The notes below the pieces were generated by a model that was not told where the DNA came from, did not search any database, and saw nothing but the letters and a program-made list of their open reading frames with translations. 64,000 bases of DNA, from contig NC_063167.1 of the NCBI RefSeq assembly GCF_023159225.1, positions 71,859,798-71,923,797 of the forward strand, written 5' to 3'. Below are positions 37,638 to 46,139 of this stretch, in pieces (positions within the stretch are counted from its first letter, which is position 1; each line of letters starts with the position of its first letter). The translations under genes and the position numbers were made by a program. This DNA is from Perognathus longimembris pacificus (taxonomy: Eukaryota; Chordata; Mammalia; Rodentia; Heteromyidae).

Positions 37638-37895
37638 AACCAGACACTGGTGGCTCAAGCTTGTAATCCTAGTGACTCAGGCTGAGGCTGAGATCTGAGG
37701 ATGGAGGTTCAAAGCAAGTGGGTATGGGTACAGGAAAGTCCATGAGACTCTTATTTCTAACTACCCAGAAAAGAGCTGGACATGGAGCTGTGACTCAAAT
37801 AGTAGAGCACCAACCTTGAATGGGAAAAAACAAAAAACAACAACAAAGGAACAGCACTCAGGCCTGAGTTCAAGTCCCAGTACAGGCACATGTAC
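37638..37895 (+). mobile_element. B1-headed, Geo-tailed SINE
   Basis: ACCAGACACTGGTGGCTCAAG to GAGTTCAAGTCCCAGTACAGG. Confidence 0.8.
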
Positions 37896-38018
37896 AAAGA
37901 AGTGAAGGAGCACTGAAGAAGCATTTCTTTGTTTAAATGGGCACACTGTCATCAGAGACTCAGTGATCATTGGTATCTTTGGAGACCCCCTCACACAGGT
38001 GAACCAACTGGACCAATT

Positions 38019-38053
<35 letters not shown>

Positions 38054-38111
38054 CTCTCTCTTTCTTTCTTTCTCTCTCTTTCTTTCCTTCCTTCCTTCCT
38101 CCCTCCCTCCG

Positions 38112-38146
<35 letters not shown>

Positions 38147-38168
38147 CTTTCCTTCCTTCCTTTCTTTT
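38019..38168. repeat. (TTTC)n/(TTCC)n pyrimidine tract
   Basis: About 150 bp of TTTC and TTCC tetramers with short CT runs. It lies shortly after a SINE and gives spurious poly-basic or Ser/Phe-rich open frames. Confidence 0.97.
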
Positions 38169-38339
38169 TTGAGCCACATTGACTACAATATTTACGGACC
38201 CTAGAATCACCCATTTGGTAATGGTTAAGGACTGAAAGTTCTGCGGGCCGAGGGGTTCTTGATTTCTAATTGCTGATGTTTGAAGTCGGTTTGAGTCCTT
38301 GGAAATTTGCTCAGTCTGATGAAAGCAAAACTCAAACTC

Positions 38340-38720
38340 CCCTCAGGGCGCGAGGTGCAAGATCCTTTTTCATTTGCTGGGTTTTGAGGGGTCTGATTGG
38401 GGGTTTTTTTTGGGGGGGGTGTCTTTTACCAAGGCTCCCTCGGCCACCCCAGGACCCTGACATTTCTCCCGGGTTAAATTAGAGCTAAGGGACACACAGA
38501 TCTGGAGAGCCTGTGGGCCGGAACCCGCGCCCTCGGGGCTACACCGCAGGGCGAGCACAGGAGGTCCAGCCGACCGGGCCGGGCCGGGCCGTGGAGCGCA
38601 GGACCTGAGCTCCGCGCTCCAAGACACAGCCAAGACTCCACGCGGGTCCTCCGTGACTTGTGAAGGTCATTTCTGCCTTGTAAAGGTCATCGTGCCGCTC
38701 AGTTTTCCCAGCGATGGGTT
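38340..38720. other. Small CpG-rich patch in intron
   Basis: A local rise in CpG (for example around 38,520-38,620, with repeated GGGCC units) inside otherwise AT-rich intronic DNA. Short for a CpG island. It contains a G-run at about 38,401-38,420 and no recognisable exon. Confidence 0.4.
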
Positions 38721-40048
38721 CACACACACGGGAAGAAATGTAATCCGGGTTTTGTCCCTGGTGAGATGTCACCTGATTTTTTTAAGGGAGGAAAAGAGGA
38801 CATTTTCAATGCTATGGAGGAAGAAAATCAGTAGCCCCCATTTACCTGGGGCTTTGTTCCTGGCTGGGGGACAGTAGAGGGGAAGAAAACCCCGCAGGGC
38901 TGAAAGATCCCTTCCAGGGAACTCAACTGCGATTTGTCCTAAGTTGCTTTGTCCTTTTGTTCCTTTTTTAATCCTAGGAAATGTGCTGTGGCTTTTTGGC
39001 AATGGCTCATTTGAGCCTCTGCAAAAATATTATAGAAAATATAAGATAAAGGAGAAACTTTCAGCATGTTTTTCTTACATTCCTAAATTCACTTGAAGAC
39101 CTATTTATTGTCCAGATCTCACCTCATTAGTCTATTCACTTTCTACATGGAAAACACAAAACTATTCTTTACTATTAGAAGCCACATTGTGGCCATTTAA
39201 TAAAGATAGCAAAAAAAAACTATTCACAAAATCAAATGCCTAATGTTAAAGAAAATTTTCTCACTACCAGTGTGCTTTTTCATTGTCTCTGTACCATCTC
39301 ACTTTTAGTATTTTGTCTTTGAGTTAAACAAAAACACATCAGTAGCTAGAAATGTGGATCTGTGATTCTCTAGAATTTTCCAATAATATCCCAAAACAAC
39401 AAAACCTTTAGCTTTCCAAATTTTATGTTCCTGATTTGTTAAACACACAGAGACACACACACAGCAGTTTCTTGTCACTAAAGCATTATCTACATGCCAT
39501 GAAGAATTTGTGGCTATAATTTGTGGTGGCATGGTGTTCACATACATTTGTGTTAAGTGTACTTTTAAACACTTATGTGTAAAGAGCAAAGCTAGGTAAC
39601 AGGGAGAGATTATTTAATGCAGAATATAATATAGTGCTTGCAAAGCCTGTTTTCACTTTTCTCATGCGTTTGTCATCAGCAAAGCATCTTGCCTCCAAAT
39701 AAAGGCATGACAGCCTCTGCTGAACTGTTGATTAGTCCAAGCTAGTTGCTTAAGTCCTCCCACCTCTCCTGATCACAGCATGTCCTCCTTACCAAGTCTC
39801 ATTTTCCACCCAACACTTAGTGCACAAGGGCCTCACCTAAATTAACTAATGATTATCCTTCTTCAAAGAAGTGTAAACAGACCCTAATTTATAAATTTGC
39901 TAATTGCTGTTCCCAGAGCACACTTCTGAGTATCTCAATCATACACTCATAAAACCCAGGCTTACCAGAACCCAGAATACAAAAAAAAAAAGCAAAAATA
40001 AACCATGTGGATGAAAGTAAGAAAGGGAGGGAGGAAAAAAGATCACAC

Positions 40049-40054
<6 letters not shown>
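38721..40054. other. AT-rich unique intronic DNA
   Basis: No SINE and no exon; a short CACAGAGACACACACACA stretch at about 39,444. Confidence 0.45.

Positions 40055-40098
<44 letters not shown>
40055..40098. repeat. (AG)n microsatellite
   Basis: 44 bp of AG, not attached to a SINE. Confidence 0.97.
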
Positions 40099-40099
<1 letters not shown>

Positions 40100-40875
40100 A
40101 CTCTTTTTTCCCTTCTTTTGTAAAAAGAAAAAAGTCAAAGTGGGAAAGATGGCTCCTCTAGTCTCTATGAAACTTCTTATTTGTTTCCAGAGGAATGAGC
40201 AACTATACTTGGAGAATAACCATCCCCTGGGTGTGTGCCCTTTGGGAAGGAGGAATGAAAGCGCCCACCACTCGGCTCTTCCTCCAGGCTCAGTGGTTGA
40301 CTCAGTGTTTTGAATGTGAAACTTCTCTGCGAAGGAACTCTCTCACAGATGGGCCAAGTAATCATTTCCCTCAGAAGCCTAAGTTCAACCCTAGTCCATA
40401 AGCAGCTCCGAGAAGGAGCGCTCTCTTCTCACTTCTCACTCACACTGTAAGTTTTGTTAGTAGGGTGTGATGGGCCTGGAATATTCCACTCTTTCAGAAT
40501 AGCCGTGCCAGCTCTCAGGGGTGCTGTGTGAACCCCATCCTTAGGTCTTCTGACTCTTTTTCCTTGCGGTAGGATCGATGGTCACATGATGGATGGCTTT
40601 TTTCCATGGGGTTTGCTTCCATCTGTGCAAAGGATATGAGGAACTCAAATCACCAATGCCCAATTCTTTTGTTTTGATTCAGATTCGACGCTTCACGGCG
40701 GCATTTCTCACTGGTCTTCCATAGGCAGTAGGCATTCAAGATACTTTCAACTCAATTTCAGAATTTAAACCGTGCGAGCATTTGAGGTTAATTAATATGA
40801 GGATGCCAGGTGCCAGGGAAACCAGTAGACCATATGTCAATGTAATCCAGTCCTTCTCCACTTTAAGAAATTCAG

Positions 40876-41048
40876 TTCTGGGGTTAAGATCTAAGGAACA
40901 CAGATCGAATCCAAGCCCAAGCACAAAAGTACCTGAGACTCTTATCTCCAATTAATTAAAAACCTGGAAGTGGAGATGTGGCTCAAGCGGTAGAGTGCCA
41001 GCCTTGAGTGCAAAAGCTATAAGGGACAGTGACCAGTCCCTGAGTTCG

Positions 41049-41085
<37 letters not shown>
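40876..41085 (+). mobile_element. Geo-tailed SINE, 5'-truncated, (CA)n tail
   Basis: Begins in the head near GGTTAAGATCTAAGG. GTGGCTCAAGCGGTAGAGTG and GAGTTCG follow, then a CA array. This is the last SINE before the repeat-free TBX15 promoter domain. Confidence 0.75.
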
Positions 41086-41088
<3 letters not shown>

Positions 41089-41289
41089 TCCAGTTCCTTC
41101 TCTCTACATAAACTTGACTCCATGAGCTTTTCTTTCTGGTAAGTTCATCTATAAAAATCAAGAAACTCAAAAGAAGCAGTGGGAAGCTTCCGTACAATAT
41201 TCAATACGAAACAGCCTTGGGTGAGTTGAATGGGGGACTTGAGATCAACCTAGTGCGGATTTGCCAAGGAAAGCCTGCCTTGATCCTTG

Positions 41290-42580
41290 CCTTTGTGCTC
41301 CCCGGAAGAGGGGGAGGGCTCTGGGATTCCGGGCGGACAGCTCAGGCCCGTGAGGGGCTCCCTGAACTCGGCAGCAAAAGTGGCCCTCATTCATCTTCTG
41401 TATCCGTGAGCCCCACCGACCTGGCTTCTAAACTTGCAGATAAGGACGTCCATGGATGGCTCAAACCAGCTTCCTTCTCTACAGCTCTAACTCCAGACGC
41501 GTGTGCGGGCCGCCCCATGTTCCTGAGCTGCGGAGGATTACAATGCCTTCCCTTTCCCTGCTAGCTTCCCTGGGGCTCCCACTGCTCCCGGGGCAGGATT
41601 TCGGTTCCCGCTGTCGGGAGCCCTGGATTCCGTGCAGTACCCACCACTCAACCGCGCGAGGGGGGACGGGGCGGGGGGAGGATCGCTGCCCCTGGGGGGC
41701 GAGAGCCTTACGAAGGCTGTGCACAAGGGTACACGGTGACAAAGGCCGTGACAAGGGCACGAGGGTGACAAGGGGCTGTATGTACACCGCGCGTGCCAAC
41801 CAGGATTCCTTCCGTGGTGGCCTCTGCGCCGGGAGACCCCGCGGCCTATCCTCCACCCCGCCGTGCGCGTCAGCCCAGCGGCCCGAGTCCGGCTCCAGCA
41901 CGGCTGCAAACTCCTCCCAAAGGTTCTCTCCCCCGGCTTCCAACCCATCACCCCGGGGTCATTGTGCCCCGATCTCTATTGCGCGTGGGTGAATGAGGAG
42001 AAACGGTCAGGATTCAAATCCCAAGAGGTTTTTCCTTGGAGCAAAGAAGTAACAACCCGGCCAATCATCCCGAGAACCCGACCATCTCAAGTCCTAGGTC
42101 TGTGTGGGTGCGTGTGTGCACAGGTGTGCCCGCGTGCCCCCGCGTGTCCTGGCCTTTGTGCGCCCACCCTGAGAGCGCGGGGCCGCCCCCCTGGCCCTCG
42201 GGGTTCCGAAGCGAGAAATCCTTGGGCAGAGAGTTTGAATTTCGCTCCACCGGGGACCGGGCTTCTCCGCTCGAGACTGTGACCAGGCCAGCCCCGAGCC
42301 CGGAGCTGGAGAGGTCAGACTGAGCCCGGGATGCGGTCGGGGCGCCGATGGCGCCGCCGCGCGCCCAAAATGGATTTCCAAGGCCGCAGCCGCAGCAGCT
42401 GTTCCGACTGGTCCAGACCCGCAGCGGGTGCGGGAAGTTTCCCTACACGGCTGCCGCTGCGGAGAGGCGAGGGGGCGGCCGGCCCAGGAAAGAGACCCCA
42501 ATCCCCTAACTAGTGTGGGACAGAGTGCTGCTAGCTTCTCCTAACGCGTGCGGGCGCGGCGAGGGTGGTGGGGGTGGTGG
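41290..42580. promoter_or_regulatory. Intronic CpG island in TBX15 intron 1
   Basis: About 1.3 kb of GC-rich, CpG-dense, SINE-free sequence, densest at 41,640-41,900 and 42,160-42,500, lying 2.7-4 kb downstream of TBX15 exon 1 in the direction of transcription. It has no recognisable coding exon; the long open frames on both strands are explained by base composition. It could be an alternative promoter or a Polycomb/CpG regulatory block of the locus. Confidence 0.7.
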
Positions 42581-43735
42581 GAAGCCATGTGGGCCTCCTC
42601 CAAAACCCTCATGGGCCTCGAGTGTTTCTAGGAGCTAAAGGGCTGGGGGGTGGGTGTTAAATGTATACAGAGTCCTCTGATGAGTGAGTTTCCGGCAGCG
42701 CCCAGGCCAGGCTGGCCCCCCGTTGAGGCAGGACTGCTGGCACCCCAGGCTAAGGCACCAGCTTAAAAAGCAGCTCTGTCCAAACACGGAGAGAAGTGCG
42801 GATGGTGGAGATGGGAAAGGCCGCGTCCAGACGGATTAAAGTTCCATTGAAAAGTAAAGCATTCTATAATTTGAGTTTTCAGTTATTTTAGGATCCTAGA
42901 GTTTGAGGGCTCTGGAAGAGAGGGTGAGCTGCCCCAGAAAGTGGGAAGTAAGTTGTTCTAAAGGCGTGTGTGTGTGTGTGCATGTGTTTAAGTGTGTGCG
43001 CATTTGTAAGCATGTGAGCATGTGCATGTGTTCCTTCCTCAGGCTGATGGCAGTTTCGTTTCGGTTTTTGAATTTTTACTCTGCTGTTCCTCTTGTCTAG
43101 GCTGAAAGCAGGGGAGCCATGCACCAACCTCTCCACCCACAGAGGGGAGGAAAACAGACTGAGCAATACCCAGAGGCCTAGCCTGCAGAAACTGCGGCCT
43201 TGCCTAGGATCGGGTGGGTCGCCTGCATTACTCCACACTCGCGTCTCTACAGGCAATCCTGTCCAGATGCTATACAAAACAACAAACAAACAAAAAATCC
43301 AGACCTAGAAAGATCCCAATCCCTGGTTCCGCCTGTGGCTCTGCCCTCTGGGGAACTGTAGGTCTATACCGGATGCCCATTTTCTGAAAGATGGTTTCAC
43401 ATCCCAGATCATAAGAAAGTCTTCATCCTTGCCAGAGCTCCAACTTGGGGTCGCCTGCCGCCCCAAGCCAGCCGGCCGGGTCCTGCAGCCTGCTCCCTGA
43501 AAGTCTGGAGTGCTTCGGTGTGGCTGCCCCCTCCTCCGGGACCCCTACATATATACATTTTGTGTTCTAGAATCCAAACGCCCGTCTTTTGCTACTAAAA
43601 CGATAGAATCATGGCACTGAGCAACTCAACTGTTACTAAAAGTTGGCTGTATATTAAACTTCCTACCTCAACCCCATCCAGAAGGAGCTAGTGAGCAGAG
43701 TTTTGGGGCCGATTTCTCATATTCATGCTCTTGCA

Positions 43736-43737
<2 letters not shown>

Positions 43738-43789
<52 letters not shown>
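43738..43789. repeat. (CT)n microsatellite
   Basis: 52 bp of CT in TBX15 intron 1, about 1.5 kb from exon 1 and not attached to any SINE. Confidence 0.97.
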
Positions 43790-43790
<1 letters not shown>

Positions 43791-43950
43791 GGGTCCCCTC
43801 CCTTTTTTCTTCTTATTTCCTGCAAAGGAAAACTGATTTCGACCTTACTTGTTGGCCCTTTTGAATGCGTGAACCCGGACAGCGTTCCAGCCACACAAAC
43901 GAAAAGCTCCCGCTGCCCCAAGCCTGTGTCCTACGACGTTGTTACTTCTG

Positions 43951-43961
43951 CAAAGGTAAGT
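43951..43961 (+). other. Candidate splice donor on plus strand (AAAG|GTAAGT)
   Basis: Consensus-perfect donor with the boundary after 43,955, on the strand opposite TBX15 and inside its intron 1. If used it would mark an antisense non-coding exon; no matching promoter is evident. Confidence 0.2.
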
Positions 43962-44129
43962 GGCTTCTCCCCTTTCCACCTTCCACACTGCAAAAGACAG
44001 TCCACGAGCTTCCTGAAGGCCCTCAAAAGAGTCTTGACAACAGATACATTCGGTGTGAAAACCGCCACTCATTCCTTTCTCCTATGTGGGGCTGCACCTC
44101 TATCCAAATAGAGAAAGACTGGGACGGAT

Positions 44130-44330
44130 GAAATAAATCTCCTTTTAATTTCGTTTTCATCGACTAATAAACATAATTCCCCAGCACTAAACCCAAATTC
44201 CGTCACAGGCCTCAGGAACACGGAGAATTCACAAAGCCCCCCCTCTGCAGGTCACTCGCTAATCGGGTTATTATTAGCCTCGGGAGCATGGAAATTGAAC
44301 TGTCACTGTCTAAGGAGAAAATGTAAGCGA
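44130..44330. promoter_or_regulatory. AT-rich motif cluster next to TBX15 exon 1 (candidate element)
   Basis: A repeat-free segment with several homeodomain-type TAAT cores (TTTTAATTTC, CTAATAAAC, GCTAATCGGG, TTATTATTAG) between CpG-rich blocks. This texture is typical of conserved enhancers beside developmental genes, but conservation was not measured. Confidence 0.3.
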
Positions 44331-44700
44331 CAGCTGTCTCTCCTCGGATTTGGCTGGCTTTCGGGCTGGAATCCCCGAGCTCCCGGGGCTCCAGGCTGCT
44401 CCCACCCCGGCGCGGGCCGCTGCCCCCGACGGGGTCTTGCCAGCACTTGGACTGGAGATCTGGCTGGCCGGCCGCAGCACCTCCAGCCTGGTTTTAGAAA
44501 CTGAGGCTGGAAAAATTCCGGAGCCCTGAAACGGAGCGGCGAGCGCGGTGTTTGTGTGTGCGCGCACCGGGTTCTCCGGACAAGTTTCCGTCCCGTCGAA
44601 ATCCTGGCACTCCACACCGCGCTTTAAGTTGTTTTTCCCCATCCTAGGGCTCGATTGAAACACACACGATGGCGGTAAGGGGTGACGCGGTTCCAGAAGC
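44280..44700. promoter_or_regulatory. CpG-rich block in TBX15 intron 1
   Basis: Short GC- and CpG-rich stretch between an AT-rich, homeodomain-motif-rich segment (44,130-44,300) and the exon 1 island. No open frame here resembles a known protein. Probably part of the extended promoter domain. Confidence 0.55.
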
Positions 44701-45280
44701 CTCGTACTCATACCCTGACTTGCGGAATTGTAACTGCTGTGTACAACCACTTAATACTAATAAAATAAAAACACAGACAAGACATCCGCCCTGCGTTTTA
44801 CGTGTTCGGCGCGTATTATTTGCTCCGAATATGCACAGACACAGTCTAAAAATGTATCGAAGCCCTCTCCCCTAAATGTACAGAGATGGGGGCCCCCGAA
44901 GAATGATCCGGGGCTCAGGATAAGGGATTTAATTAACATCCAGTCCTGTTCTCAACCCGGTAGACATACGAACGCACCCCACCTTCAAAAAGTTATCTGG
45001 CAAGCGGTAAGGATTTGGAGTGAGTGCTAAGACACGTGGGGCTCCCCGAGGTCCACTCGCGGACCCCCTGGATCTCTGGTTGCCTTTGACCAGGCTGCCT
45101 GCAACCCAAGTGCCCGCACCCCTTCAGCGTGGGCGCCCAGAACGCCGCTCGGCCCCCAGAAAAGAAGGAAAGGCGAGCCAGTAGGCCTCTTGGCTTGGAG
45201 ACGGGCGATCAAAAGCGAGATTCGGGCTGCGGACCCCGTCTGCGCCCCCGCGCCCCTCGCGGCCCGCCCGACCGCGCCGC

Positions 45281-45286
45281 ACTCAC
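45281..45286 (-). other. TBX15: TBX15 intron 1 splice donor (GTGAGT)
   Basis: On the minus strand the exon ends CCCGG and the intron starts GTGAGTGC, a strong 5' splice site. Reading through it gives residues unlike any T-box protein, which supports splicing here. Phase 1. Confidence 0.93.
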
Positions 45287-45491
45287 CCGGGTGCGGCTCC
45301 AGGCCGTGCGCCGCCGCGTCCTCGGCGTCTCCGAGCGGGCCTGCGGGACTCAGCGCCTCCATGGACAGGTCCAGCCCCTTCTCCTCCCAGTCTCGCAGTT
45401 TCCGCTTTTTATTCGAGCCGATCAAGGCTTCAACAGAGAAGGCATGTGCTCGCGAGCTCAGGGCGACTGCAGATCTTCTCCTTTCACTCAT
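45287..45491 (-). CDS. TBX15: TBX15 first coding exon (residues 1-68 plus first base of codon 69)
   Basis: Nuclear T-box transcription factor, needed for skeletal, dermal and adipose development; this exon encodes its N-terminal repression region. The translation begins MSERRRSAVALSS and matches the long TBX15 isoform as I know it almost residue for residue to LEPHP at residue 68. Visible elements are the eh1-like motif FSVEALI (residues 18-24), which in TBX15/TBX18 recruits Groucho/TLE co-repressors, and the basic stretch KKRKLR (28-33), a likely nuclear-localisation signal. The T-box DNA-binding domain lies in later exons outside the window. The ATG has A at -3, and an in-frame TAG lies 30 nt upstream (45,519-45,521), which fixes the start. 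Past residue 68 the frame loses similarity exactly where GTGAGT begins (45,286-45,281), so the exon ends after the first base of codon 69 (phase 1). In human the next codon is Asp, consistent with this G. No frameshift or stop is seen. Confidence 0.96.
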
Positions 45492-45847
45492 TTTAGCCGC
45501 CCGCCCCCGGGACCCCCGCTAGCCCCCCGCGACCCAGGGAGCGGCCCGCGCGCCTTGACGCTCCGAGCGCCCGCCGGGCTCGGCCCGGGAGAGGCGGCGG
45601 CGCGGGCTGGAGCCGGGGCCGGGGCTGGGGCTCCGCCGCCGGTGCTCTGCGCCCTCCCCCTGCGTCCTCCCCCGCCCGCCCTCTGTCCGGGCCCCTTGCA
45701 GGCGCTCCCAGCTGCCCGGGCTGCTAGCTACGAGCGTCCGGAACGACACCCGCTAGCTGCCTGGAGGCCCAGTCCTGCCTCCCCTCCCTACCCACACGGG
45801 CCGCAGTCATAGGCTGTGCCGACTCAAGCTCATCTTTTTTTGTTTAA

Positions 45848-45850
<3 letters not shown>
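45492..45850 (-). promoter_or_regulatory. TBX15: TBX15 proximal promoter / 5' UTR, CpG island
   Basis: GC-rich, CpG-dense DNA immediately upstream of the TBX15 start codon and continuous with the CpG-rich exon. GC-box-like cores occur at about 45,498-45,507 and 45,670-45,677. No TATA box is visible at a fitting distance, as expected for a CpG-island promoter. The transcription start cannot be placed from sequence alone. A pure (CT)n tract bounds the island on its upstream side. Confidence 0.75.
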
Positions 45851-45852
<2 letters not shown>

Positions 45853-45917
<65 letters not shown>

Positions 45918-45928
45918 CTCTCTCTCTC
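45853..45928. repeat. (CT)n microsatellite in TBX15 5' flank
   Basis: Pure CT from 45,853 to 45,913, then four T and a further short CT run to 45,928. On the TBX15 strand it reads (GA)n, starting about 362 nt upstream of the ATG. It may lie in the promoter or the 5' UTR. Confidence 0.97.
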
Positions 45929-46092
45929 CTTCCTGTCCTTCCTCTGATCCAAACTTCTGGGAAACTTCTCCCCCCCTCCCCCAAATTCCTCCCTTTCTGA
46001 AGAACTGGGGGCCGGCTGCGCACTCCTGCCCCAGGGGTGAGGGAGAGGGAGGGGGAGGGAAAAAGGACAGGGTGGGGGGAGCCAGCCCCTAA

Positions 46093-46139
46093 CCAATGGC
46101 AAGAAAGGAACGAGAGAAAGCCAGAGAGCCTTGGCCAAT
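46093..46139 (+). promoter_or_regulatory. Pair of CCAAT boxes
   Basis: CCAAT pentamers at 46,093-46,097 and 46,135-46,139, 42 bp apart and in the same orientation, about 600 bp upstream of the TBX15 start codon. NF-Y sites act in both orientations, and such spacing (about four helical turns) is common in NF-Y promoters. Functional role is inferred only. Confidence 0.35.

Larger units (their letters stand above)
1..45280 (-). other. TBX15: TBX15 intron 1, 5' part (exon 2 not reached)
   Basis: All sequence downstream of the exon 1 donor on the minus strand. I searched the minus frames for the next TBX15 peptide (the segment with the internal Met of the short isoform, followed by the T-box start) and did not find it. 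Long first introns are normal for this gene in mammals. The intron holds dense SINEs and microsatellites to about 41 kb and then CpG-rich unique DNA next to the exon. I see no other gene inside it. Confidence 0.85.
45050..45830. promoter_or_regulatory. CpG island covering TBX15 exon 1
   Basis: High GC with frequent CpG across the exon, its donor and the 5' flank, in contrast to the AT-rich, CpG-poor DNA at 39-41 kb. CpG islands over first exons are usual for T-box genes. Bounds are by eye. Confidence 0.85.

Noticed and set aside
37761..38210. Lys/Glu/Arg-rich and Ser/Phe-rich frames
   Set aside because: Direct translations of the (TTTC)n/(GAAA)n simple repeat.
41217..42501. Several open frames of 100-178 codons on both strands in the intronic CpG island
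   Set aside because: Mutually overlapping, low-complexity Pro/Arg/Ala-rich products explained by base composition.
1..45280. TBX15 exon 2 or T-box exons
   Set aside because: No minus-strand frame shows the T-box start (the LWKRFHDIGTEM-type segment) or the linker before it, so intron 1 extends beyond the window.
45129..45812. 227-codon plus-strand frame across TBX15 exon 1
   Set aside because: Antisense shadow of the real TBX15 exon and its CpG island; no family resemblance.
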